A DNA stretch of 59,740 nucleotides from Chara braunii (taxonomy: Eukaryota; Streptophyta; Charophyceae; Charales; Characeae). Made by a program: the position numbers and the translations under genes. The DNA lies in NCBI GenBank assembly GCA_003427395.1, contig BFEA01000019.1, forward strand, positions 3,321,770-3,381,509, read 5' to 3'. Below the pieces are notes generated by a model, which searched no databases, was not told the DNA's origin, and was given only the letters and a program-made list of their open reading frames with translations. Shown piece by piece: positions 10,684 through 21,270 of the stretch (position 1 is its first letter; the number at the start of each line of letters is the position of its first letter).

Positions 10684-10849
10684 GGCTGTCTTCGTAAAGT
10701 CAGACCTGCACAACAAGCGAAGGAGACAACAGACACACATTGGGGTAAGCAAACATGTGATAGTCAAAGCAAGCTCAGACCAGACCACACTCATGCAACA
10801 TGCATCTTACCTAACCTACACACCCTATTACTTCTTATTCTAAAGGCAG

Positions 10850-12036
10850 TCAGGTCATCTCTCTTACCTTTTCTCTCGCCACAAATTTCTTCAGTCGCGT
10901 TCCAGATACCCAATCCTTCCACTCAGTCTCATTTAGCTCTTCAATCTGGTATGCTCCGAAGTCTCCAACCCGTACGATCCGGTAGGGACCTAACCACCTC
11001 TTATCGAGTTTCCTGAACCATTGCTTCTCCAAAGATGAATCATAGAGGAACACGACGTCCCCAACTGCCAAAGGTACTTTCCTCACCCGCGCAGACTGAT
11101 CCCATCGAGTCTTATCATCCATACGGCTTCTCGCCACCTGATCGGACACCTCCTGGATCCTTTTTTTTATCGCCCCTATCTGCCGCGCCCGAATATCGAG
11201 CAGTTCTTCGAATGACAGGCTAACTTCCAGATCCTGGCGCCTCCATGTCTTAAAAAAACTTTCGATAGGAAAGGTGGCGTGCCTTCCGTACCACAGTGTC
11301 GCCGGTGCGTACTTGGTGGATCTTTTTACTGTAATGTTCTCGACAAAGAATGCCGCCCTTAGGTACCTTGGCCATTGATTAGGCCTACCTTCGGTCCACT
11401 TAGCCAGGAGGCTCGTAATGGTACTATGTCCTCTCTCCATGGGAGCATTTGCCTGGGGGTGCGCGGCCGTGGTGTAGTTGGCTGCCACACCATACCTTGA
11501 TAACAGTTCTTGCACCTCCTGGCAGGTAAACTCTGATCCCCTGTCCATTACGAATTCCCTGACGAAAGGATAGCGCAGGTAATACTCCTCGATGCAGCTC
11601 ACCAGGACTGACCCGGTCTTTGTGCGAATAACACGCCCGTCTACGAAGCCAGACAGGTTATCGCGCGCATCGAAGATATAGTTATAGCCCTGATCCCCAA
11701 GCGGCATAAAAAGTAGATCGAGATGCACTACAACCCCCACCTATCGCTCTAGCCTTGGATGCAGCGGCTCTCCTTGCCTTAAACGGGATCTTTCCTGACA
11801 AGGTACGCAAGATCGGCAGAACTTCGCGACCATATCCATCATCCCATCCCAGTAGTACAACTCACTTATCTTGGCATACATGGCTTGTACCCCCCGATGC
11901 CCTCCTGCAATGCCATCGTGAAGCGCTGCTACGACGTCGATCTGACGATTCCTACCGCAGACGACTCTCCTGGGATTTTTCACTTCTCTTCTCACGAAAA
12001 GGTGGTCGTCTCGCACTAAGCAGCGTGCAGCATCCT
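10850..12036 (-). pseudogene. Integrase of element A (frameshift and one in-frame stop)
   Basis: In element order there is an HHCC zinc-binding domain (12016-11741; LHDGIAGGH with CRSCVPC about 30 residues later), an in-frame TAG at 11741-11743, then the catalytic core. Counting in the 296-residue segment, D8 (HLDLLFMP), D66 (VMDRGSEF) and E102 (APMERGHS) give the expected D-D-35-E spacing. The C-terminus carries a GPY/F-type module (KRWLGPYRIVRV, near residue 250) and no chromodomain. A frameshift at about 12040 separates it from RNase H. The role is insertion of the cDNA into the host genome. The active-site residues survive although the reading frame does not. Confidence 0.9.
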
Positions 12037-14139
12037 CTAAGCCCTATCGCTTGCATCCCTTAGCCGCATTTCGCAGGACACAAGAAGTCCCAGCTCTAGG
12101 TAGATCCCATCATACTCCTCTGCACGAAAGGCCTCCTTAATCCCCCCCTCCTCGAACTCGTCGTCCTGACTCTCGGGCACTTCATTCACCTTGCCTGCCG
12201 GGTTCAACGAGCCTGACTGGTCGAGGCTTTCCTGCAATAACGTGTTGACGAGGAGATACATTCCTCCCATCAGGTTCTCATGCCGTTCTACTTGGCCAGG
12301 TCCTTCCTCAATCGTCCTCACGTCCTCCACCAGGCTATGCGAGCTGGCCAGCGCTAACTCCATCATCCACTGAACACCCTTACCACCCCAGGGATCCTCT
12401 TCTTCAAAGGGTTTGGGGACTAACTTGGCCCTCCTTTCATACCCATTCGGCGCCTGCCAGATAGGATAGCCCACACAGCTGGGTACTCGCGGCGACCACT
12501 TGTTGATATGAAGACGGACATCTTCTTCCTGGTCCACAAATCCATCAAATAGGGGCGTATTCTCCACTGCCTCCCCTTCCTGTTTATCCCAGTTGATCCG
12601 ACTCAGCCCGTCCGCCCGGTTCTTACTGCCAGGAATCCGTTCCAATTCGAAATTGAACATCCAGATGTACGTCAGCCATCTGGCAACCGTAGGATCCAAT
12701 GGAACGTAATTCCTTAGAGATTAGGTCAGGGCGGTCGGATCCACTCTCAAAATAAACCTCCTGTCGAAGATGTAGTTCCGGAAGATTCGCAGACAGTGGA
12801 GGACGACAAGGGTCTCCCTCTTGAACTGAGAGTAGTTCCTCTCGGTCGTACAGAGAGTCCGATTCTCAAATCTCAAAGGCCTTTCCTTTCCCTCCATGCC
12901 CGCCTGAATCAGAACTCCTCCTAAGGCAGTTGGCCCCGCATCCGTTTCGACAATGAAGGGTCTTGTTTCCGTAGCATCATAATGTGGCGCTCCTAGCACC
13001 AACCCTCCTTTTCGAAATTCCTCCTTCATCCTAGCCACCACCTCTTCTTGTTCTTCGCCCCAAACCCATTCCTGGTCCTGACGAACTAACTTCCTCAGAT
13101 GTTCAGTCTTAGCGGCAAAGTTCTTGACGAAGGCCCTCCAAAATCCACACGTGCCAAGGAAGCTCCTGACATCAGTTATTGAGTGGAACGGAACCGACCA
13201 CCCAGTAATCTTGTCCGTCTTCTTCAAATCCGGCCTTCGGCCCTTCTCACTGCAGACGAACCCCAAGATAGTCGTTTCCCTCATGCAGTGTCTGGATTTG
13301 GCCCTGCTCGCCGTGAGGTTATGCTTTTCAAGCAGGCTTAGGACCTTTTCGAGGTCCTGGATGTGCTTCCAAACAAAGCGCCTTACCCCTGGCGAGACTT
13401 CGTCGCTTTCTTTTACCGCCAGCCCCTTCACCGCCAAATCGTCGATGTATGGCTGTGTGATATGGGGGCTGACTGACTGCATAGCCCGATTCATGGCCCG
13501 TTGGACCATTGCTACCGCATTGGTCCACCCTTGCGGGGCCACGTTCATGTAGATTAACCCTCGCGGCGTGTGCATAGCTGTCACATGCCTGTCCGGCGGG
13601 TAGACCGAGAACTGATCATATCCTGAGTAAAGGTCTATAAGTGAGATTATAGGCCTTCCAGCATAGGATTCTGACAGCGCGTCTGCATTGGGCAATCCTC
13701 CAGCATCCCGCACGGTCACCACATTTAGTCTTTGCAAATCTTGCACCCACCGCAGCGTCCCGTTAGGCTTGATAAAGGAGAACCAGTGGGACGCATACGG
13801 TCCACTCGAATAGTCGGCGACGTGCGTACATATTTTGCCATCGAGGTAATCCACCACCTTCTTTTCCTTGTCAGGATTAGGATATCGCGCCCCTCTCATG
13901 TTCCAAGGCTCGAGTGGCACGGTATGGATGTGGATCATAGGTATTTTGTCCACATCCAGCCTGTCACGCTCCTCGTCGCTAAACGCATAGGCGCGATGCC
14001 TCCTTTTCATCAACTCCACCATCAACGTTCGCTCCTGAGGCAGTAGGAAGTCGGGTTCCCCTATAATCAACCTCCCCTCGTTCCCTTCGTTGATACGACA
14101 TGACCCTGCTAGAGCACTCTCTCTCATTCGCCGTATCAA
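12037..14139 (-). pseudogene. Reverse transcriptase and RNase H of element A
   Basis: The 472-residue segment 14139-12721 contains RT motifs in order: NGTLRWVQDLQRLN, SLIDLYSGYDQF, MNVAPQGWTNA, and the catalytic YIDD at about residues 231-234 (13438-13449). The RNase H part begins at RPFIVETDAGPTALGG, with its first Asp, and has ERNYSQFKRE. An in-frame TAA at 12721-12723 interrupts RNase H, which resumes in the same frame (DPTVARWLTYIW, PGSKNRADGLSR) to 12037. It copies the element RNA into DNA and degrades the template. Upstream, a frameshift near 14225 joins it to the protease-RT linker. The RT catalytic centre is intact. Confidence 0.92.
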
Positions 14140-14225
14140 CCCTCGTTCCCTTTCGTAGTATGCTTCCTCGTCTTCTGTAACGAGGACGGGAACCGGGCGG
14201 CACTTCTCGTCTTGTACCGCCTTTG

Positions 14226-14690
14226 GGAACCCTGCTTGAGCCGCCCCCTAAAAAAGGCCGACTCACAGATTGCGCCTGTGCTGATGTGGGGCTCCTCCCG
14301 CCGCCCGGAAGCCAATATACCAGCTCCAACCTTCCTGCCTCGGGGCATTCCAGAACTTGCTCTCTCAAAGCTTGGATGGCATCCGGATCTGCCATTTCAT
14401 GCGCGGCCACCAAGTCCATGGCCTTCCCAACATCTGACAGGCTGAGGAAAAATGCCTCCACTTTCTCTTCTCCTTCTGGCTCTGCCCGGAACCTCCGACG
14501 CTCACTTTCCGAATCTTCAATCGTGAAGGATCCTAGATTGGGCCGGTTCCTTATACTCCTCGGTGTTGTGTTTCTGCAGGTAATTATTTCGTAGTTCCCG
14601 CAGGCAGGGTCGCATAAGAGGAGGATTAACGTCCCGTCATGCTTATTGAATATCATGGTCTTCGTCCTGCTTAGGAATGACCTCCTAGGA
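14226..14690 (-). pseudogene. Protease C-terminus and protease-RT linker, shifted frame
   Basis: The frame 15043-13979 carries element-specific protein only from about 14690 (RSFLSRTKTMIFNKHDGT) to about 14226. The segment before 14690 belongs to the protease frame and that after 14226 to the RT frame. Two frameshifts in opposite senses therefore bracket this piece, and the frame used before and after it is the same. The sequence is acidic (SESERRRFRAEPEGEEK) with no domain of its own. Confidence 0.75.
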
Positions 14691-15972
14691 GGATTCCGTG
14701 ATCCACGTCCGGCATGATGAAGAAGCAAGCCCAGACCTTCACCTTTCCAACCTCGATGAGTACATTCGAGGCTGTCCCACAAAATATGGCCTTGCAGCTG
14801 GCTCCGTGCAGAATACCGCAGTCGGAATGGTCTATATCCAGCCCGAATCTGATCGCGTTCGCCTCCCGAATAATGTTCATCTCTGCCTCGGTGTCCACAA
14901 TTGTTGCGCACTTGGAACCCTTTACCACCAAATCCACCGTGCCGCAGGCTACACACTTCCAGTCCATCTTCGTACCTGACTTCGCCCACACTGCCTCCTT
15001 GGGCAGTATCATACCCAGATGGACATTGGGCACCAGGCGCCACAACAATCTCCCCTTCAGTTCATCGCGGAGTCGCGGGGCCGACGCTAGGATTTCCTTC
15101 AGAGTCATGAGGTCATTGTGCCCTTCTAGCAGCCGGTCGATCACTCTCTCCACGTCAAACCCCTTCTCCAACCGAACTGCGTACTTCTTCTTTTTGGGCG
15201 GTCCGTCGCGCATGACCGGCTCGACCTCTCCCCTGGCTCCCTTTTTCCTTGCCCGCTTCTCCGCTCTCTGATCCTCCTCCCTACGCAGCCTCTCGTCCTC
15301 TTCCTCCTCATTGTCGTCATCCTCCACTTCCACAGCATCCTTTCTTTTTCCTGGCTCCAGCTCCCTCCTTGGAGGCTCTTGGCTGGCGCTGGCTTTGGCT
15401 TGACTTTTCGTTCGTGCTGCCTGCGCCAGCCGGGCCTGCGGAGTGAGGGGTCTCCCCATTATTCCCCATTGTGGGCACGACCCCACCTCATTTACTCTGG
15501 GTCGCCCAGGCGCTGACTCCGGACCAGATTCGTAGAGGAACACCTTGGGGATGTTAGACTTCCATTTCCTCACTTCCTCACAGAGGCCCACCAACTTCTG
15601 TTGGTACCTCCCCATCTTATCCAGCAGGTCCTCCATTTTCCCCAACAAGACGGACGAAGGTTCCATCCTTTCTTCCTCATTCTCGTCATCTGGCTCAATG
15701 ATTATGGGTTCTTCCCCCTTACTTCCTCCTTGTGGCCCTTGAGTCACTTCCTCATCGCTTCCCACTTCCTCTACCCCAATCGGTGGTTCTTCCTTTTCCT
15801 GCCATAACCTGAATTCCTCTATCCCCACCGACGGTCCTTTCTTCTCATGCCATAGCCTGAACATGGCAGGGGGTGGCGGCCCAGCTGCCGCCCTTCGTTG
15901 GGCTTCTGCCCTCACTCCTCCAAGCCTTCTATCAATGACCTCCCCAAACTGATCGTAGATGTTCCCATCCAT
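14671..15972 (-). pseudogene. Gag C-terminal linker and aspartic protease of element A
   Basis: This 433-residue stretch is in the same frame as gag and follows the zinc knuckle directly. Residues 1-300 are charged and low in complexity, with a Lys/Arg/Glu-rich part (EDDDNEEEEDERLRRE). The last ~90 residues are a retropepsin-like domain (ATIVDTEAEMNII ... VWACFFIMPDVDHGILLG). The catalytic triplet is at 14887-14895 and reads D-T-E, where this family has D-[ST]-G, so the enzyme should be inactive. The frame is lost near 14690. Confidence 0.8.
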
Positions 15973-15989
15973 AGTGGAGGAAATCAGCC

Positions 15990-17478
15990 CGCTCCTTTTG
16001 TCTTCCCGTCTTATATTACAGAACCTTATAGTGTGGCCTTGTTGGTCACAATGCTGGCAGATGGCCGTCCTCCAGTCAAAACGGGGTCTTCCATACCCCG
16101 GACTTCCCTGATCCCCCTGGCCTTGATACCCCTGGCCTTAGTACCCCTAGCCTTGGTACTTCTGACCTTGATTCCCTTGGCCTTGGTACCCCTGGCCTTG
16201 GTACCCCTGGCCTTGATTCCCTTGGCCTTGGTACCCTTGGCCTTGACCATTCCATTGCCTTCCTCTTCCGCCGCCATTCCTGCTTTGCCCCCTTCCTCCA
16301 CCCCTCCCTCCGTTGCCTTGATTGCCCTGCCCCTGGTTCCCACCACCAGCCACGCTTCCCTGTGAACTGGGAGCGGGTGACGGCGGCGGGGCCACAGGCT
16401 GGGCCTGGGCTGCGGGGTAGATGGGTGGCGGCATACTCGTTTGCGGTCCGGCTACTGGTGGCGGGCTACCCCATAGTACGATTGCATTGATCACCGACCA
16501 GGACCACTGTCCGTAGGAGGGCGCCCCTCCTTGCGAGGGGCCCGTACTAGATGATGGAGCTGCCACATTTAAAAGGGTTGCTGTCAAGGCCTGAGGCGCC
16601 TGCGCTTTTCCTGATCCCTGTCCGCCCTGCGCCAAGTTACGCACTTTGCGCTGGGCCTTCGTCAGGCCCTGCGGCACCGACTCTTCCTCTTCCCAGAGCT
16701 CCTCCTGAACAACCTCCTCTATCACCCGCTCCTTTCCTTTCACTTGGACAGCCGTTACTACCCTCCTTTGCACCACCGGCTTTGTCGCATACCCCAGCTG
16801 TGCCAATACATCTGTAACAATCCTTGTTACCCCCGGGGTCCCAGAAGCGGTCGCATCTGTTTCCTTTCTCTTCTGCCTTTGCAGGCGTACCTGACGTTGC
16901 TCCACCTGGTCCAAACACCCAACTTCCACCCATCTGTCAATGGTGGCTCATGTCAGCTTGGTGCTACCCCCTCCATGTCTCGTCAACTCAATGGCCTCCG
17001 ATGCCGTGAGTAACCCTAGGAAAATGGCGCACTGTGCTTCCTCCGAAATCCCATGGACCTTCCGCGCCCTCTTCTTAAATTCTTGAACAAAGGCCCCTAT
17101 CGTCGTAAAATCCTCTTTGTTCATCGCCTCAAGATCCGCGGTAGTCAACAACCCGTCTCCCAGGTGGTATTTCCTCTGCATCCCCTCCTTGAACCTCTCC
17201 CAGCTACTTTGGGCCGCATCTATGACTTTCTTCACTTCTTGGTGGTAGCTGTGGAGGACATACTGAAGGATGCATTGGAACTTTACAACGTCCGACCGCC
17301 CGACCAAAGCTTGTTCCACCCGCTCCAGCCATTCTGAAACCCTCTCCCCACAAAAATGGAAGGTCTCGACTTTAGGGATATTGCTCGGGTTCCTTTCATG
17401 CCGGTCAATGGCCGCAATGAGCTCATCGAGCGTCAGACCCTTCTTGGGACCACCCGATGCGCCGCTGCCCTGCGACAT
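15990..17478 (-). pseudogene. Gag of element A with CCHC zinc knuckle (three in-frame stops)
   Basis: Start ATG at 17478 (MSQGSGASGGPKKG). The N-terminal ~170 residues form a gag capsid-like domain (ETFHFCGERVSEWLERVEQAL, SSWERFKEGMQRKYHLG, FTTIGAFVQEFKKRARKVHG). A TGA at 16948-16950 interrupts the frame, which then continues (LDQVEQRQVRLQRQKRKE) through a Gly/Gln/Asn/Tyr repeat to a TAG at 16147-16149 and a TAA at 16138-16140. It resumes to a CCHC knuckle, CQHCDQQGHTIRFC (16018-16059), which would bind the genomic RNA. All stops are in one frame with no indel inside gag. Recollected Chara proteins look very similar; this was not searched. Confidence 0.88.
16095..16255 (-). repeat. ~15-bp tandem repeat in gag encoding GQGYQ/GQGNQ
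   Basis: About nine units of CCTTGGTACCCCTGG and close variants (plus strand). They encode the minus-strand pentapeptide [YN]-Q-G-Q-G upstream of the zinc knuckle. Two units contain stop codons. This is a length-variable, probably disordered, RNA-binding type segment. Confidence 0.85.
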
Positions 17479-17761
17479 CTTGACAGACTTTTCTCTTCAA
17501 GCTCCCTGATAAGAAAGAAAAGAAAACAAGCATACCTCTTTTTATTCAGCATCGCACCTTGACCGGTCTATTCCATCCGTCCTACCTAACTCTTACTACG
17601 TACCTTTACCCAATGCTACACGTTCGTCCTTCATACCTTCCCTTACTCAGGTAGGTAAATTTCCTCACCTATACTTAGTCATTCATTATCTTTCCTCATT
17701 TTCTCGTCCTTCCTTTATGCCTTTTCTCATTCACTTCTTATACCCGGATGTCGTTCCACCA

Positions 17762-17789
17762 GGGACAACGGTAGGCTTTCCGTTATCCC
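17762..17789 (-). other. Stem-loop abutting the primer-binding site
   Basis: GGGACAACGG (17762-17771) and CCGTTATCCC (17780-17789) can pair over 10 bp with one mismatch, with an 8-base loop. The right arm overlaps the first bases of the tRNA-complementary site, so the structure could compete with primer annealing. Confidence 0.55.
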
Positions 17790-17803
17790 CGGCAACGGCG
17801 CCA
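17786..17803 (-). promoter_or_regulatory. Primer-binding site of element A, tRNA-Asp type
   Basis: The minus strand reads TGGCGCCGTTGCCGGGGA, complementary to the 3' end of plant tRNA-Asp(GUC) including CCA. Two bases separate it from the LTR end (CGACA at 17806-17810, minus). This fixes element orientation and one LTR border. Confidence 0.88.
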
Positions 17804-19168
17804 CCTGTCGAGCGCATCGATCCGGCACCGCACCAGGGCAGCGCGGGACCTTCCCGACCGCGTCACGCAGGAGTTGATTTAAATCCTTCGTCGCAGATAA
17901 TACATGTGGAGCTTCCTTAAGCCGCTCTGGCCGAGCGCGCCAGCCATACCTCTCGCGAGCCCCTACGACAGGATAGGGCCTACGCGAGGCACGACTTACC
18001 TACACCTTACGGGAGCTGTCACCTCCCTTCGGTGGCCGTATCCCCGCCGAGCTACCAGTCCACAGTACGAAAGCTAATCAGTTGCAATCGCAAAGGTGGA
18101 CCAGTGGAGAGCGTTTCTCGTTCGCTGTAGCATAGGGGGTACGTGCGGTAATACGCCTCCGTCGGACTCGCATGCGAATCGTCATCTTGGGGGGCTGAAG
18201 TCCCAAGCGCGATTCGACGTCGGTCGACTAGGACGCATCCCACACACCACGCGCACACCGCTCTAACAATCACAAGACAACAACACACACACATGCACGA
18301 AAACGACACAACACAAACAACGCGACAACGCTCCTAGCCCCTCGGTAGCCGACCCATAACTTTCCAATGAGGAAATCGAATAGGCGTTGCAAGCGAGACT
18401 CAGTATAAAACCGCGCGGACGCAGGGCTAACTCATATCGACTCGCGATGCAAACGTGCACAAACAGTCACAATGAAGACGTACTATGTGGTACCCATACT
18501 CACGCGATCCCCGTTAATCGTGAGGGTCGCGTTCGACACTCAAGTGTCGGCTGACACGCGCCTTGAGGGTTAATCTCTCGACGCTGGACAACCGCCATGC
18601 GCGGTTGAAGACCACACCTTTTTCTGCACCCTTTGCAGAGGGGTTGAGTAGACAGGTTTAAGATGTCGTGAGGGTCGAACATCAAGGGGTTTGACTTTGA
18701 CGGCTACCACAGACTATAACGTCCAACTATAAAAAACTCCAAAGAGCAAAAGGATGAAAAATGATCTCTCTTTTTTTCTTGAGCCATAATCTGGCTAACC
18801 CTTGCGCACGATCATAACAAGTTGAGTGCATGCCCAAGGCATATATAAATATACACATAAGGCTTATTTATATAGGACGATCAGTTCTCACAGTCACAGT
18901 GGGACTCCTCTCAGCCATATACATATGTAATCGCAGGCAGTCACATTCAGAGTTCGAACCACAACCGTACTTGCAATCACATCAAAGATTCAACGAGAAG
19001 TTCACACGCTACACTGGGTCAACTTCAACTATTCCTTCGACACTCATACCCCTCGTTTTAGCCATGCAAACCCCACACCTCCTGTCCAACCAACCTTAAT
19101 TAAAATACTCAGTACCTTTGTTAAATGACCATTCAATAAAAGTCCGGGTGAAACCTTAATGAAACAGC

Positions 19169-19495
19169 GAAATCACCAGGGCTTAAGCCTTTTAGGTTGA
19201 GTGTGGAGGGTGAGTTGAACTTGAGTCGTAGACCGACGAATCGGCAACCGACCTGTTATCAGTGATAACAGAAAGTGATCCTCAAGGGATCAAGCTAAAT
19301 CAAGCCCTGAACTTGGATCAAATGATCAAAAAGACCTGTAACACACATCAGACCAATCCCCAAACTAAGATCATAAGTGTATGGAGAATACAACTCCATA
19401 ATACATCTTCACTCAAAATCTCCCTAAGCCATGAATAGGGGAGATTCAACCCACCCTCCACACTCAACCTAAAAGGCTTTAGCCCTGGTGATTTC
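19169..19495. repeat. 51-bp inverted repeat (stem-loop) in the LTR
   Basis: Arms 19169-19219 and 19445-19495 are reverse complements with two mismatches over 51 bp, separated by 225 bp. The loop contains a near-palindrome CTGTTATCAGTGATAACAG (19254-19272) and the small hairpin TGATCC-TCAA-GGGATCA. It could be a foldback or MITE insertion or a structured part of the LTR. Confidence 0.85.
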
Positions 19496-19555
19496 GATGC
19501 TCTCTAAGCCAGTGCTCAAGCCAAAGGTAGACCAACTGCAGAATCTCCCCTATTC
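19433..19555. repeat. 15-bp perfect inverted repeat overlapping the right arm
   Basis: GAATAGGGGAGATTC (19433-19447) and GAATCTCCCCTATTC (19541-19555) are exact reverse complements. They interlock with the 51-bp inverted repeat, so two alternative folds are possible. Confidence 0.8.
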
Positions 19556-19609
19556 TGGGTGGATCGCCTGAATCACCACCTGTCAAAATATAATCTATCT
19601 TCTCTAAAC

Positions 19610-20140
19610 TAAGAAAATTTCGGCAGCGCTTCCCGTAGGAAAGGTGTCTTTTCAGAATTTATATAAACCAAAATATGAGAGCAGAAATAATCTCTAACTC
19701 ATGGAAAGTCAAATTTTGTCTAACTCCCTGATTTCGTAAAAATTTGGGCAGCACTCCCTTTACAAAGGGAGACTTCCCAGATTTATACTAAGTCAGATTT
19801 GAACTCACAAGACAACTTGAGTTCAATTTAGACAATATTTAACTAACTCATCAGTTTTGCAGAAATTTCGGCAGCACTCCCTCTAGAAAAGTGCTTTCCC
19901 AAAATTTATACAAAGCGAGGTTCAGAATTTGAGAATAACTTTGACTTCTCAAAGTCCAATTTTGTCTAACTCCCTGAATTAGTAAAAATTTGGGCAACAC
20001 TCCCTTTAGAAAATGAGACTTTCCAGATTCCTACTAAACTAGATATATGGAAAAGACAAGTTGAACTCCGACAAGTCAAAAGTTGACTAACTCCTTGGAT
20101 TTGTAGAAATTTCGGCAGCGCTTCCCGTAGGAAAAGTGGC
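19610..20140 (-). repeat. Five GGCAGC-plus-hairpin motifs (5' LTR)
   Basis: Units at about 19615, 19742, 19868, 19988 and 20108, spaced ~120 bp. The last four correspond to the units at 40-445. The first (TTCGGCAGCGCTTCCCGTAGG) lies left of the portion present in the other LTR copy. Confidence 0.8.
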
Positions 20141-20452
20141 TTGCCAAGATTTATACAAAGCCAAATATAAGAAAATATCTCAGAAAATGCAGGAATTGAC
20201 CTCAGTGAAAAAAAGTTATTACAGAAAATGCAGAAATTGATACTAACTCCTATGGCTCTAGCACGTGGCGAGCAACTAAAGCAGCTACCTATAATACTGA
20301 AACCCAAACAAACTAACCATCCCATCCAGTCACATGCAAATCAAACCATGAATATAAGTACTCTCACCATCTCAAGTTCATTCCATATAGATAATTCATT
20401 AATCCTTAAGTTCTTGAATCCTTATACCCATCTTACATAAGACATAAAGTTG

Positions 20453-21270
20453 AACCATTCGCCATGGAAACAATGTCCAGCTTGTCTTTATGATATACAC
20501 GAACAGGTTGCACAACTACTTCTCTCTTCTTTTGGGCGGATGACCACGCCATTCGCCATGGAAACAATGCCTAGTCGCGCTGAGCTGTTTAATATCCAAA
20601 ATTTTAATATTTCTCTGACTTCGTTTTCAAAAGAAAAGACAAATATGGGCAAGGGACTGAACCATTCACAGTAGAAACAATGTTCAGCTTGCCCAGACTA
20701 TTTCCATTTATACTTTGTATTTTTCATTTTCTCTTCTTAATGATATGGATTAACGTTGGACCATTCACATTACAAACAATGCCCAGCTGCCAGTTCACAT
20801 GCAAATATATATAAAGTACTTTCCTTTATACTCAGTTTAATCATGTGCGTGGTTTTCAGGCTAAACCATTCACCATGGAAACAATGCTTAACCTTAGACC
20901 AAAAATCCTCCCTCGAAATAAACAAAAATTTAAACCCCTTCAATCAGACAAACCCTCAGAGTTAAGTAGAGTAAACAGGTCATTCACAGTGGAAACAATG
21001 CCNNNNNNNNNNNNNNNNNNNNNNNNNNNNNNNNNNNNNNNNNNNNNNNNNNNNNNNNNNNNNNNNNNNNNNNNNNNNNNNNNNNNNNNNNNNNNNNNNN
21101 NNNNNNNNNNNNNNNNNNNNNNNNNNNNNNNNNNNNNNNNNNNNNNNNNNNNNNNNNNNNNNNNNNNNNNNNNNNNNNNNNNNNNNNNNNNNNNNNNNNN
21201 NNNNNNNNNNNNNNNNNNNNNNNNNNNNNNNNNNNNNNNNNNNNNNNNAGAAACAATGCTCAGGCTTTGG
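20453..21270. repeat. CCATTC...GAAACAATG array, 5' LTR copy (interrupted by gap)
   Basis: Same spaced array as 753-1433: units at about 20453, 20549, 20658, 20758, 20864 and 20979, then the N gap, then a partial unit (AGAAACAATG at 21249). Confidence 0.78.
21003..21248. other. Assembly gap (N run)
   Basis: 246 undefined bases inside the CCATTC array. By comparison with the other LTR copy this should hold roughly two more array units. Confidence 0.95.
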
